In this document: positions 46,730-59,100 of the stretch, piece after piece
Layout of the letters: each line of letters starts with the position of its first letter
Position numbering within the stretch: position 1 is the stretch's first letter
Origin: Halocafeteria seosinensis
Taxonomy: Eukaryota; Sar; Bigyra; Bicosoecida
DNA: 64,000 nucleotides
Assembly: GCA_001687465.1 (NCBI GenBank)
Contig: LVLI01000388.1
Span: 45,365-109,364, forward strand
Direction: 5' to 3'
The notes under the pieces: generated by a model
Told to the model about the DNA's origin: nothing
Seen by the model: the letters and a program-made list of their open reading frames with translations, nothing else
Databases searched by the model: none
Program-made: the position numbers and the translations under genes

Positions 46730-48242
46730 ATGAGCAGCAGTGAATTCACCTTTCGCCAAGTGTATGAGCACGAGTTAAGCGAATGGGGCGCCTTATGTGG
46801 GAAAGCGTTCGCCCACCGTTCCGGTACGTCTTGTTGATCTTCGTGGATGCACATGTATGCGTGTGTGTGTGTGTGTGTGCAATAATAATGGAGGTGTGGG
46901 CCCCCCTCCTCAGGTCGTCCGGAGCGCTTCCTGGAAAAGTATCTGGCCGATCCTACGCGTTCCCTGGAGGGTTTACGCGTCGCAGTGTCCATGGATGGGC
47001 GTCTCGCTTCTACGGTAGGTGCTGCAGAGTGTACTCGAGGCGGGAATGGTACTTACTGGTTCATTTGTGTGTATTTTGCAGGTGCGCGTCTTTGCGCGCT
47101 CGATGCGCTTCGGACAGGATATTGTCCCCGTGGGTGGAATTGGGGAGGTCTGCACAGACCCTGCATTTCGAGGCAAGGGGCTAGCCAAGCGCGTCATGAA
47201 TGACGCGTTGGACTACATTGACAATGTGCAGAAAGCTTGGGTTTCGGTCCTGGACTCGGCGGATGGCCTCGAACAATATTATGGGTCATTTGGGTATGTG
47301 GCACCACTTGAGGGGAAAGACAGACAAAGGTGCAAATAAGCATTTGGTGTTTGCTGGAAACGCAGGTATCGGTCCGTGCCACTTTACTATTCGATGCTGA
47401 GGATACCTGTCTCAGGAACCGGGATGGCTCAACCCGTATCAAGTTCCATGGCCTCTTCCTCGGGCACCAGAAGTGACAGGACATCCTCGCCTCAGGTGGA
47501 AAAAACAAACAGAAGATTAGCCCATCTATGGCGCTCTGTAATGGGAGGGGGCGATGGAAGCGATGCAAGTGCCAATTCTAGTGCTGCTCAAACTGCCCCT
47601 GGAAGTGAATCTTCTACGGTATATGAAGCCACAGCCAAAGAGCTTGGAGATCAGAAAGTGGTTATCAGGAAAGTCGATATCAGCGAACATGTTTTCGATC
47701 TTTCTACTTTGTACGATGCTTATAGTGAAGGCTTTTATGGTGTCCTTATGAGGAGTCATGCGTATTGGAGGGAGTTCGTGTCCTATAAATTAGGCGAGAA
47801 TGGAATATGGGCTGCCTTTGCTCCCAATGAATCTGATGGAACAGAATCGATGATCGCCTATATTGCCGTTACAGAGAAACGTGGTAGCATCAAGATAGCG
47901 GAGTACGGTTGCAAGAAGTCGCTACAAAATAGCAGTAATCTGTTTGAAACACTAGCGCGAGTAGGAGTCGTCAATGTTAAGGGGATTGACAAGATTGCAT
48001 GCGATCAAGAGGGCGAAACAGTAGACGTCGAGTGTCCGAAGCCAGTATTGGCTCGACTCAACAGTTTGGACCTTCCAGTTACAACAGAAACTACGGTTGG
48101 ATCATGGATGTACAGGCTTCACCCGCGAGTACAGGAGGCGAAAGTGTCACGAAAAGCAGTGCATCCTTCTGAGTACATTAACAAGTTGAGTGAAGCCGCT
48201 GAAGACATGAGACACGTGGTGTGGTTCACGGATAAGTTCTAA
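46730..48242 (+). CDS. GNAT-family acetyltransferase, Eis-like
   Basis: Four exons, 46730-46823, 46914-47014, 47082-47293 and 47366-48242, give 427 residues. Residues 1-155 are a GNAT domain: FTFRQVYEHELSEWGALCGKAF, GGIGEVCTDPAFRGKGLAKR with the acetyl-CoA pyrophosphate loop RGKGLA at about 95-100, and the closing YYGSFGY before RSVPLYYSML. After a Ser-rich insertion (about 165-225) a second, weaker GNAT-like module follows, with AYWREFVSYKLG, an order seen in the Eis family, which acetylates amines on varied substrates. The substrate here is unknown. The gene converges on the POP polymerase gene with only 21 bp between the two stops. The first intron carries a (GT)n run. Confidence 0.8.
46861..46879 (+). 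repeat. (GT)n microsatellite in intron 1
   Basis: Nine GT units plus G form a simple repeat inside the first intron of the GNAT gene, between donor 46824 and acceptor 46913. Confidence 0.95.
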
Positions 48243-48263
48243 TGACTCCTAACAAGTGCTAAC

Positions 48264-51200
48264 TTATTTAGCTTGATACCAAGTATCTGCAGCTTGTGCA
48301 TCTACGAGCAGATCCACCAGAAGCGGCTGTGTGAAAGGGTGCTTCATGTTCTTCATTAGCTCCTCCATAGCCTCATCGACAGTAGATTCTGGTCCTTCCA
48401 TGATAACCTGTAGAATGAAAAATCTTGGGAATTTTGCCAAACAAAAACTACCAAAAGATGCAAATATAATTCGCTTACCTCGTCGTGGATTTGAAGCAAC
48501 ATTTTCCATCCAAGTTCCTGTAGTTTCTTGTTTTCAGAAATGTTCAACATTGCCATCATGACCACATCCGCCGCACCCCCTGCACCAATGAAAAATGACT
48601 AATACTCACACATGTAAAACAAACAGCCCTTTTAGCGATTCGTACCTTGTATTGGGGTATTGATAGCTGCACGTTCGGCGTGGCCTCTAGCTCGAAAGTT
48701 CCTATTGTTAATGTCCGGTAGACTTCGATATCTCCCCATTAGTGTCCGGGTTGCATTTTCCTTCCTCGCGTTCTCAAGTACATTTGCTTGCCATTCGCGC
48801 ACTTCTGGTCTGTCGGCATACCATTTTTCTACAATTTCCTTCGCCTCTTGAACGCTGACACCAAAGTCCTTGGAGAGACCGGTTGCAGTCTTCCCATACG
48901 CTATGCTGAAATTCAGAATCTTCGCAGCTCGCCTTTCTGAAGCGAAGCTGGAACGAGAGAAAACCAAAAGCGAATACATCGGCGGAATTATAAGTGCCAC
49001 ATCTTTCATACAATACATCCGACTTACACATTCTTGAGAACAGGTGCATTGGCTTCCCCCTTGTCCTCGTCCCATTCAAGGAGCACTTCTCCTTTATCTA
49101 CTTTATCACGGATATAGTCATACATGCCCATAGCGGTTCTACTATGGAAATCACCACCAGACTTGAATGCATCAATCATGCTCTTACATCCCGTCTGCGA
49201 GGCAACAAACTGGTATGGTATGTTTTTGAACCAATTATATGTAGAAAGCAACATACCATGTGAGCTAGAATTCTGAGTTCCAGTTGTCCGTAGTCTGCTA
49301 CAATGAGCTTACAACCCTTTTTGGCACGGAACGCTTCCCGTACTTTGTAACGATCCTTTTCCAAAGCAGGTTGATTTTGGAGGTTCGGCCTTCGAGCGCT
49401 CAAACGTCCGGTTTCCGTGTTCAGATTCAGAGAGCAGTGGACTCGTCCTTCCTCATCAACCATTTGCTGAAGCGGGACGATAAAGTTGGACAACATAGTA
49501 TCTATGGCACTTATATCGTACCTGCAAACCACACGATTGCTACACAATAGCTTTGACTGCGACACAAAGATAAAATAACCTACAAACATGCAATCGCTTT
49601 GCAAGCCTCAGCCCCCTCTTTTCCGCCGCCAAAGTGGTTAAAAGCCAAACCGTAACTTGGATTTTCTCCAAAAGGCTGTCCTGCTAGTTTTTTCAAAACA
49701 GTAGAGCTTACGGCAGGCCATCCATTTGCGGTTCTAGAGACGGGTGGAATCCCCAACCCTACTAAAGTTATATCACGCATTTTCTTCGGTTTCTTTTTTC
49801 CCGGTTCAATGTATTCTTCGATGTTTTCAACTTTAAAGTTTCTGTTGGAACGTACAAGGCAGAGCAAGTACTTTTTAAACAATTGCACGGCCAATAAAGA
49901 GGAATGCATACCTTTCTCGGGGCCAGTAGTTTCCCTCTCTTCCCTTCAACGCTATAGTCCCTTCATCGGGCTCTACTTCATCTAGATCGTGAAACACTTC
50001 CATGGCATCTTTGAGAGCACTGGATTGATCTATCCCCTCATCATCCAGTTCACCCTCCTTTGGTTCAACTTTTTTCGGAGGAAACTCCACTAGCGTTCGT
50101 TCTGCTCCTTTGGCACGGGTCTTCTTATAAGCTGGAGCAAACAATAAGTGAGCTCGTTGAACATCGCTCGAGACGTTCATTCTTTTCACATCAGGGCAAT
50201 ACTGTGAGGCCCAAGCGACGAATGCCTTTTCTGCTTTTTCACGCTCTTCCCTCGCCTGTTCCTCGGCTTTCGGCAAGTGCTCCTTCGTGTCTACCTGTCA
50301 TACGCAAAGAACAGTTATCAACAATAACCAGTACTAAGATACATACTGCATTCATACCTCTATTCCTACTCGCTCCATATCAGTAAGCACTTCTGCGAAC
50401 GGGACCCAGTATCTTCGGTAAAACTCCCACATAGATTGGTCCCGTATCCATGGTATCGCGGAGAGTAACTTCTTCAGCTTAACATAAATCATCCATGTCG
50501 ACTCAGCATCGTAAGTGCTGTACTCCGCAACCGTAGACACAACATTTATGTCCTCAAAAGTCAATGCAATAAGCGTCTCGCAAAGAGTCCATACCTATAG
50601 TTGATCCAGGCTGACCTCCAGTAAGGCTCCGTTTGCAAGTGCTCGACGGGAGGTATGTAGGTCTCCTTGCCGGGAGTGCCATCTTTTTTCAGTTTTGGAA
50701 CAGCAAACAATTCCTTCATAGGTGTCTTTCTGCTTTCCCATAAGATTTACTAAGGGCAATAATGCCTTTCTTCTCTACAAAAGGCACACATACTTTTTCT
50801 TCAGCAAATCCTTCGTGAGTGTTTCCAGACTGTAGCCACCTTGTTTTGAGCGAGCTGTGTCCCATAGTCTAGCCATGTGCATTGTGTCCGCTTGCAAACC
50901 TTTACATGCGATCCCATGATTGTTCAGCACATGACGATCAAAACTGTAATTATGCCACACCTGTCGAGTGGAAATCAGCCGCGTGAGTACACTTACTAGT
51001 AGTAAGTAGAAACAGGACAACGTACTTTCATGATTTTGTCGCTGTCGAAGACACCCTTAAATAAATCGAGCACTCCTTGGCTGTCTCCTAAATTGTCAAT
51101 CCACAAGCAAGAGGAGCCTTTCCCATCAAAGTCAATAGTGGGACCACCGTAGATGGAAGCACAAATGACTTCGCCATTGCCTACTGGGCTTTCCTTGCTA

Positions 51201-51586
51201 GCATCAATGTGCGCCACTTCGGTGTCACAGGCAAAGACGGTATCCTCTGGCGCAGAATAAATGATGTCCAATACGCGCAAAGCCTCCTCCTTGGTCTGAA
51301 CGACGCAAATGCCTTCCAAATTGGCATCTTGAATGATTTGATCACGCGTCGATTTTGTGCCAGTATCTTCGCCCGTGTCAGCCGCAATGGCGCTGTTCAA
51401 GCGCCTAGCAAGAAGGGCGCCGCCTTGTGTATACTTCGGGGCACTCAACACCTTCGAGTGCAGTAAATGGAAAGCTCTGGTAGCTCTAGTAGCGCATGGA
51501 TTCCATCCTAGCAGCGACATTGAAGGTCGCTGAGGGCGAAGTTTTTCCACCCATTTCCCCGTTTTGCGTCGCAGTAATACCGCCAT
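48264..51586 (-). CDS. POP: Organellar DNA polymerase, POP type (family A)
   Basis: This replicates plastid and/or mitochondrial DNA. Eleven exons: 51586-51026, 50960-50794, 50729-50595, 50517-50358, 50294-49912, 49841-49584, 49521-49257, 49194-49028, 48947-48646, 48579-48479, 48407-48264; 880 residues. The N-terminus is basic, Ser/Arg-rich and lacks acids for about 50 residues, as in organelle leaders. The 3'-5' exonuclease shows Exo I (ACDTEVAHIDAS), Exo II (HNYSFDRHVLNNHGI) and Exo III (NYSTYDAEST). Polymerase motif A is VADYGQLELRILAH (Asp about 630, with the Gly typical of plant POPs), motif B ERRAAKILNFSIAYGK (about 703-718), motif C LLQIHDEVIMEGP (about 828-840). All catalytic acids are present. 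POPs occur in plants, algae and many protists but not in animals or fungi, so this gene is the best lineage clue in the window. Confidence 0.95.
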
Positions 51587-51668
51587 TTTCCATTCAGAGC
51601 AAATTTAGGTACTCACAATTCAAAATCTGTAGATGGACCTATTCCTAGTGCACGGCTTTATATCAAGG

Positions 51669-51746
51669 TCACCCAACTTCAGAGGTTCCCAAGTAGGCAA
51701 GTCTTAGGATGAACAGCCGCAGATTGCGTGCAGACTCAATTGAAGA
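51669..51746 (+). repeat. Degenerate direct repeat, copy 1
   Basis: It begins with the 17-bp word tcacccaacttcagagg and ends near caattgaaga; copy 2 at 52057-52136 starts with the same 17 bp and ends with gaattgaaga, with a shared cttagg block between. The middle parts have diverged, so this looks like two old copies of a short element. Confidence 0.5.
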
Positions 51747-52056
51747 TTATATATAACACGTTCAAAAGATTGGGATCGTTTCTGGAGGGACCCGAAATCG
51801 CTTTCAGCGATATTTACGATGGAAACTAACCACAATTACAATGAAACCAGAGTACAGTTAAAACCCCCGTATAGATTCCTTGTTAAATTAGTAAAGAAAA
51901 ACGAATTCCATGTATTCCCGCTCAAAACAGGCAAGACAGTCATTCGAACTGCTGAACATCGACGAACAGAGATCCATACTGATTGGTCCGATACCCTTCG
52001 GGAATCAGATCGATGGGCACTTGAGCCCACATTTATATTAAGTTCACGGTAACTGT

Positions 52057-52136
52057 TCACCCAACTTCAGAGGCTGGTGAGTCTCAATAGCGACCTTAGG
52101 CTCTGTTGCTGCGTTGCCGGCGCACTGAATTGAAGA
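52057..52136 (+). repeat. Degenerate direct repeat, copy 2
   Basis: This is the partner of the 51669-51746 element, 388 bp away in the same orientation. Its start is identical for 17 bp; the rest matches only in short blocks. Confidence 0.5.
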
Positions 52137-52839
52137 GCAACTGGGGATACGCAAATTCCCGTAGTGAAATCCGTAGTGGAATCCCGCCGCCGGAAGTGAT
52201 TGATGGGAAAATCTCTGCAGCGACTTCAACTCTCCGTTGCCTTTCCACTTAACGAAAGATTGCCCGGTTGTATTTTCCGAATGTGCATTTTTGTAGAGAG
52301 GACCTGGAAATGTTAGAGAAGATAAGCCGCACTTCCATCTTCATGCCCAGTTGAGCTGCAATTTGCGAGACGACAATGCTACACGCTATCACGCTTCCTA
52401 CTTTAGCGAACTTGTGGATTTGGTACTGTATTATTGATGATATGCTTTATTCGTTGTCATCTGGCGAGCAAAAGCCTCTCCCAAATACCGTCGGCCATTG
52501 CGAGTACAGTTGTTTAGACACAGAAATCGCAAAAGAATTACCGGGACGGCCATACGTTTAATGCTCAGGACTATACAGCACGAAGATCAGCCAAAAAACT
52601 TCCCCTGGTTGCGAAAATCAATACTCCCGTGGTACAACCACTTAGTGGGAGTACAGGCACTGCAGGTGGTTAGTCTCCCTACCACCTAGAAAAAATTTCA
52701 AAAATACCCCTTTTCTATTTTCAACTTTCAAAAATGCCCCCCTCCAGCTACCGGTGTGTATTGGTATTGCTCTTACCGGAAGACGTGTCTGCCACAGGCT
52801 ACGTGAGGGGTGAACCCTACCCGGAACCGGTCCAACATC

Positions 52840-53230
52840 TTCACGTTTGTGGCGCATCGACGTGACTGACAGTTTGGCCGTCATCAGCTTGCGGAAGTTC
52901 CGCATCTCCCTTGTTCCCAGCGCGTTCCTGGCAATTCTCTTGAGGAACTGAATTGCGTCTTCCCCGAAGCCCCCCAATCCCCCGTCGCCTCTATCGCGAA
53001 CGGGATAATTTCCGTGTTGTGGTCCCTCAGGTGCCCGTATTTTGTCCGCTTCATCTTCTCCGCTTCTGCCGCGATGGTGGGGGGTCTTCCCGCTGTCCTG
53101 GCTAGTCTGTCTCCCGCGAGCGGGTTTTGCACTGTCACACTGACGTACAGTGTGCTCGTTGGGCCCGTCTGACCAACGTCGATCCACGAAAATTCCGGTA
53201 TCCGCGTTTTTCAGGCTCGCGATTTTGCGA
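52840..53230 (-). mobile_element. Retroelement relic (reverse transcriptase ORF 3' end)
   Basis: On the minus strand one frame reads YVSVTVQNPLAGDRLARTAG, EKMKRTKYG and EIIPFAIEATGDWG. The reading then continues in a neighbouring frame as GGFGEDAIQFLKRIARNALG. This order (a V-V-T-P strand, a Lys/Tyr helix, a IPFxIExxGxWG core and a xAIxFLxRIA helix) recurs at the C-terminus of reverse-transcriptase ORFs from protist and algal retroelements. The frame change sits in a G-run near 52965-52975, so the copy is broken. No other part of the element was found in the window. Confidence 0.5.
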
Positions 53231-53613
53231 TTAGCAGGCAGCCAAGCTTTTCAAACCTGTTTCAGCGAGTGTGAGTATTCACGTTGTTCCTCCGCTACAA
53301 CTCGGTCTTAAGCTCATCAGCATCCCGGAGACACACACGCACATGTGCATGTCATCCTTGGAGGAATGAACAGTGGTATGATCGTATGGTACTTCTGCAA
53401 TATCCAAGCTGACGTGTGTCAGAGTTTCGAGATCGCTAAACGGAACAGAAAGAAAACAATGTTCGCGTTTCTTTCATTCCGTCTGTACCACCGGTACAAT
53501 TGTATTCTGTGTCTTAGAATCAACCGCTAATACTAAGATAGTCATATTTGACTCATATGACGCAGGCCCACTGTAGAGAGAATGAAATGAATCAACGACA
53601 GTGGTTACCGCCG

Positions 53614-54900
53614 GTTGAACTGTTTCTCCACCGCGTCTTGTTACTCGGTCCTTGAGATGCAGCGGAAGCCAGTGCACTACGGATTGTCTCTCATAGTGGG
53701 GAGTTTCGCTGATCAGGTTCTTCATGACAGAACATTTTGAGTTACGGATCGTCTATTCTTAGCATAATGGGGAGTTTCTTGGGGCTAATGTTCAAAGAGT
53801 CATGTCTAACCAGCGAAGAACAAGATCCTCTCTTTGCAGCTTGCAGCCTTGGAGACATTGAGGCAGTCAGAAGCATCATGGATAGTCTTGAAAGCAAACA
53901 CAAGAGGAAACGCAAAGTTAAGCAAGCTAGCCCAACCATGGAATCTTTTACCCTTGACATCAACAGGATTGTGAATGATGTGAGATTGGTAGGTACAGTC
54001 AACGTAAAGCCCATCACCATTTCCGTCTGGGAAATTGCCTCATGGTTCACTCAATAAGTTCCCGTATACCACTACAATACGCCGTTAACTTTTGAACCAT
54101 TGCAGGGTGGACTTACTCCACTTCATGTAGCCGTCATCCAGGGGCAATCTGACGTTGTCAAGACGCTCATAGAGGAATTCGGGGCTTCGGTTGACATAAG
54201 AAGTATAAAAGTACGGGTTATCATTGATACGATTCTACATGTATACTGAGAGGGTTTTGTATAGAATCCAAACGTTGCAGTTCGGAGATACACCACTACA
54301 TGACGCCGTATATAATCGTGACGAAAAAATGACCCACATGCTGATAGAGTATGGTGCGGATCCAAGTGTCCAAGACTATGTAAGGGGAAATAGGAAGTAC
54401 TGTTTGTCTCGCTAACCATTAGAGGAAGTATGAGCTAGTGCAGGATGGAAAAAGCCCGTTGAATCTTGCCAAAATGGACGAACGCTTCTGGGGCAGCAAC
54501 GGCTGCCGCAAGTTTCTCGAAGGTTCCCTGAAAAGGAATCAATCGCCGTGCGGCGCGTACCGATTCGGATTCGCTCAAACAATGCCAGGCGATAATTGAC
54601 GCATATAGCTTTGTGGTTTAATAATGAATCATTCATGCAGCGGAACGGGCTCAAAGGAAGAAACACGACCGCTGAGCGAGAGGCTAGTCCGCACCCTGTG
54701 CTGTGAGGTCGCTAAGGTCTCCACGCTGTCCACGTGTTCGACATTATGGCATGACTATGCCCCTTCACATTGAGATCCTAAAGGAAGAGAGAGCTGCTTC
54801 AATGCTGTCTGTAATTTTTGAACCCTTAACGTCATGCTGGGGCCTCCTATTATCAAATTGTTGCATTCCACTCAGGAACGGTTGAACTGTTTCTCCACCG
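53614..54900 (+). repeat. Duplicated word upstream of both ankyrin genes
   Basis: The 20-bp sequence gttgaactgtttctccaccg occurs at 53614-53633 and 54881-54900, 134 bp and 127 bp before the last base preceding each ankyrin start codon, with further weak similarity after it. It shows that the tandem duplication included the 5' flank. Confidence 0.75.
53767..54599 (+). CDS. Ankyrin-repeat protein, tandem copy 1
   Basis: Four exons, 53767-53988, 54106-54210, 54281-54379 and 54444-54599, give 193 residues. After a short helical start (EEQDPLFAACSLGDIEAV, itself ankyrin-like) and a charged insert, ankyrin repeats follow, roughly one per exon: GGLTPLHVAVIQGQSDVVK, FGDTPLHDAVYNRDEKM and a final DGKSPLNLAK. 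Ankyrin repeats bind other proteins; the partner is unknown. It shares exon number, phase and motifs with the copy at 55027-55863. Its C-terminus runs about 20 residues further (ending MPGDN), because the copy-2 stop has been lost or copy 2 gained one. Confidence 0.85.
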
Positions 54901-55026
54901 GACAGGCTTCTTTTCTCCAGCGGAGATTCAACCATCGTAATTGTACCTCCCGCTTTCAGCGTTTTGATGATGCAGTAGACACGGCAGAATTGAAGGCAAT
55001 TGAATGGTGCTCCAGTCTGCCACTAT
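54600..55026. promoter_or_regulatory. Spacer and promoter of ankyrin copy 2
   Basis: This 427-bp gap lies between the two tandem ankyrin genes. Apart from the copied upstream word at 54881-54900 I see no gene or clear site. Confidence 0.4.
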
Positions 55027-55863
55027 ATGATGAGCGGACTCTATAATTTTAGGTTTAAGGAGTCGTGCTTGGCCCCCGAAGAACAAGATCCGCTTTTCGC
55101 CGCATGCAGCGTAGGGGATGTGGATAGAGTGAAGGAAATTATGCATGACCTTAAGAAGAAACAGGAGAAAGGAAATACCTTTAAAAGGGACGGTTCAGCC
55201 ATGGAGACGTTTACACTGGATATTGACAGAATCGTAAACGATATGAAAATGGTATGTACAGTGTACTGCCGAGCTGACACCCTGTCGCCAACGTGACCGT
55301 CCGTATGGGAGCTGGCCGGTACTGGTAGGCAACAGGAAGGAGGAAAATAAGCTTAGCCCCTTGAATAGAGTAATCTGGGTTCAGACTGACGGAATGGTAT
55401 CTTCTTTGCTCCTTTGCAGGGAGGTCTCACTCCGCTGCATGTTGCTGCCACAAATGGGCACGCGGAAGTTGTGCGTACATTGGTAGAGGACTTCGGTGCT
55501 GCTGTTGACGTAAAAAGCTTTAAAGTAAGAACCTATACAGCTACAACAGTAAAATAGCAAGTCCCCATTTCTCTATTAAAGAGGTACAGTTTGGCGATAC
55601 TCCATTGCATGAGGCCGTGCACAATCGCAACGAAGAAATGGCGAGGCTTTTAGTAGAACGATATGGAGCCGATCCGTCCGTAGAGAACGACGTAAGTGCT
55701 GGTGACATTCGTTGGTTCTACTCACTTGAGGATGTATTACAAACAATCGGCAATTGCTCAGGAAGGCAAAAGCCCGTTAGACGTAGTCAAAATGGATGAA
55801 AAGCTCCGGGGTAAGAACAAGTGCCGAGAGTTCCTTGAAGAGCACGGGAACCGGAACCAGTAA
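55027..55863 (+). CDS. Ankyrin-repeat protein, tandem copy 2
   Basis: Four exons, 55027-55251, 55420-55524, 55590-55691 and 55762-55863, give 177 residues from ATGATG at 55027. It keeps the same plan as copy 1: PEEQDPLFAACSVGDVDRV, a Lys-rich insert (KKKQEKGNTFKRDG), then GGLTPLHVAATNGHAEVVR, FGDTPLHEAVHNRNEEMAR and EGKSPLDVVKMDEKLRG. The second exon is the same length in both copies (105 bp) and the others differ by a few codons at most, except the last. Its repeats are closer to the ankyrin consensus than those of copy 1 (for example HVAATNGHAEVV), so copy 2 may be the more constrained gene. Confidence 0.87.
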
Positions 55864-56102
55864 CCCCCGCTGTGCGGCGAACTGCAAAGTTTCATTGGTG
55901 TACGATGACTTCAGCGGACAGAGAGTGCAGGTAGACATAGCCTGTCTTCGCCTGATTCGGAGTTCGAAATAGCGTAGGTATATGATGGATTCAGTATGGA
56001 TGGAGGTTAACGTAAATGTTGTAGAGCCGTGTCGGTGTCCTTTATCATTAACTGTGTAAGAATTATGTGATTCTGCCAGCTCATTAAAATAGTAACGGAA
56101 TT

Positions 56103-59100
56103 CTAGCTATGTTTTTTTGTACCCAAATATCGCGCATTGTAGTGACTATTCCTTCGCGACCTATCCCGGTAGGTTCTGAAGTCGTTAACCTGTTTTTCAG
56201 CATTTCTATGTATGTCTTCCATTAGATGGTATAGTCCAGCACCGGTCCCACTATCGCCTTCTCTCACCGCGTCTTGAGCCATAGCATTGGATATCTGGTG
56301 GTTAAGATCCTCCATCGCAATCGGCGTTTCAGCCCTTCCATCTTGACGCTTCAACAGTGAAGATGCAAGGGCAGACCATCTATCCCCTTGCGTTCCTGTT
56401 GATGAAGGTCCATTTCCACCTGAGGTACCTGCTTCGGCGGAGTCGTCGTTGACACGTACAGCCTGTGTGCCTCACGTTTCGTTGATAATAACAGCTATTG
56501 CACACAAGCAAGGCTTCCCACTTACCTCGAGATACGCACTTTCCAACTTAGAACTGGAGAGATCAAGCGGAACGGACTCCTCAGACTCTATCGCACACTT
56601 AGCTGCTCCCAAACCATACAAAACGGCCTCGTCCATGCTTTTACCTTCGGAAATGGCGTGCACTACCCCTGCGACAAAGTTGTCTCCCGCGCCTGCAGCG
56701 GCGGCAACCTATTTCAACACATTGCAGTTACCTTTGCAAAGAAAAGAGCCCTTACCTGTACATGTATGGACTGTCGCCGAAGGAGGCTTGTAAAGAGCAA
56801 AGTCAAAACCGGTTTCAATCGAGGCTTGGAAGAACGAAGAGGAATACATTTTCCAAAACATTTCCTCATCACGACAAGGGGGAGAGCTAAGCCACAAGAC
56901 CCCTTCCTCACCGAGGGTAATCAGGACATGTTTCATACCATCCACAGTTCCGACCAAAAGTTCCTCTGATAAAGGGTTACACATGGCTGCTAGGATTTTC
57001 TGCCCTGCCTCTAGTACAGCCGAAGTCAAAGCAGATGACTCGCCCTCCTCTTGTTCGACATCTTGGTTTTCCTTATCTCCTTTGTATCCTTTGTGCACTG
57101 TTGTCTCGCTGCTTTGCTTGGAGAAGTCTCGCTCCATACTGACAGCAGTGTATCTTTCCGAATCTTGCTCCTCCAAGGAGCTCTCATCTTGTTTCTGCTG
57201 GCGCTGGGAATCATCTGCTTTAGGAACCCTCGCTTTAGGGGTTTTCCAAGCACTTGGAACAGACGCACTCGAAGTAGAGCCTTTTGACTTCTTCCGTGGG
57301 TTGTCCTTCTTACGCTTCATCCCTATCGACTCCTTGTTTTCCGCTTCGTGCGCTTCAGGACTGGCCGCTACCCCCTCTGATGGATCTATCAATCGTGCAG
57401 TGTTCTCTTCATCCTGATTTGGAGTAGTATAGCGCTGGAGAACTGCTTGCACCTCTTCCATTGTCACCCCTGCTTCTTCCATTTTTCTTTGGGCATCTTC
57501 TGTTGCTAAAGATTGCATCATTTCAGAAACATTTATACTTGATATGTCCAAACCATGCTGGTTTGCATATTCTTCTATATTCATGGCATTCTCCGTTGTC
57601 AGTTCGTCTCCAGACTCATCGGTGAATTTAGCGTCATATGTTGAATCGTCATCTAATGACTCTGCCATAGCGATGGCTTCATCAGCATTTGGGCTCACCA
57701 CAGCCACTTTGCATAACGCCTCAAATGACGCAAGCCGTTTTCCCTGGAGTTGCAAATACATTCGTCTTGTACGTGGTTATAGGTGGCCTATGTAGGTACT
57801 ACGTACTTTTTGTAGACTTGTGGGCTCAAACCATACAGGAACTCCTTTACGCAGAGCAACAGATTCAAGCAAGGATTCGTTGGAGCAATCCTCCATAATG
57901 GAATCGATTTCGCTCATCCGTTGTTCCGGAGTCAAGGACAGCTCCAAACACGTTTCGAGCCTATTCGTAATGGGCCCTTGCTCTTTGCCATGTTTCAGGT
58001 GCGACATCATCTGATAAACCAGGTCTAACTGTGCGACCGACACTGCAGCATTGCATATGGAATTAAGTGCGGCTACGTTAAAGTTCGCATCTGCGATAGT
58101 GACAGATGATGCACGTATTCGGTTGTAAAACTTCTGTATAGAAGCATCGGTTATTTCCTCAAAACAGCTCATATCTGCGATTGCTCCTACCAAGTCTCCC
58201 TTTTCGTCCAGCATCGCCGAATAGACTGCAGACTTGGGAGCATTAGCTGAGGAGCCACGAAGGGACCCATCAAAGTCTAGTCCATTGAAATATTCCTGAA
58301 TTCATATCAAATATTAAGACGCTGCAACATAAGGAAAACCGATAAAGGGTAAGCCACACACCAGTTCTTGACTCTGTAGGTACGCTCTTATAGGTCCTGC
58401 GAAACCGTCGTCTCCGATTGCAGTAATGAAAGCAGGGTAGTGTTTCAGCCGGGATAACGCTACCGCAATATTCGAGGCCACCCCTGTATTGAGTTAAAAT
58501 GGAGATGTACACAGCGCTAATAGCCGTGAGTTACGTACCTCCGAAGGACTGCTGCAATACACCAGGGTTGCTAGTGTGGAGCTGGAACTTCTGCCCTGGA
58601 TGAGGCTTCGCAGTAAGGTCGACCACTGCTCCACCAAAAATGATAGGATACACTTCGGGGAGACTTGAATCCCTTTTCTCGGGCATGTTATCAGTAGTAG
58701 CCGCCGCAGTGCTATAAGAGCGAACCTTGCTTTCCCTGCTTGATGAAAAGTAGGCTGCTGTGATCTTCCCTCCTACTAATGCATTGTTCTTGACAAGCTC
58801 TATGTTGGACTTTAAAGACGCTCCTTTTGTCATTTCATTTACTCTCCTAAGGACATACGGGGTAACATCCTTACCTGCCATCCAGGATTCCAACACTGGG
58901 AAATGAGCTTCTAAGAGATAAAAAGTGCATGAAAACAATTACCATACCGTGTATTCCGTGTTCGTCTGCCTCCTCCAGAGACCGGAGGATGGATGAATTA
59001 ACCAATTCCGCATCCGCGGGGTTTGGGTTCGGAACGCCGAGCAGCATCCCTGATTCAATCCCTAAATAATCCGCCGTGACCATTGTCTTCGCTACCTGGC

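Larger units (their letters stand above)
51587..53766. other. Repeat-rich intergenic region
   Basis: About 2.2 kb lies between the divergently transcribed POP gene (-) and the first ankyrin gene (+). It holds a pair of degenerate repeats (51669-51746 and 52057-52136) and a decayed retroelement fragment (52840-53230). A 77-codon frame at 51819-52052 has no support as a gene. The first few hundred bases should contain the POP promoter. Confidence 0.5.

Noticed and set aside
51819-52052. 77-codon open frame upstream of POP
   Set aside because: An equally long frame lies on the opposite strand, and neither has a domain.
58874-58910. Alternative acceptor at 58911 for the glycosidase exon (adding [11 protein letters not shown])
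   Set aside because: It is in phase, but the acceptor before GKDVTPYVL restores the family's GKxVTPxxL directly after the helix, so the 36 bases are more likely intron.
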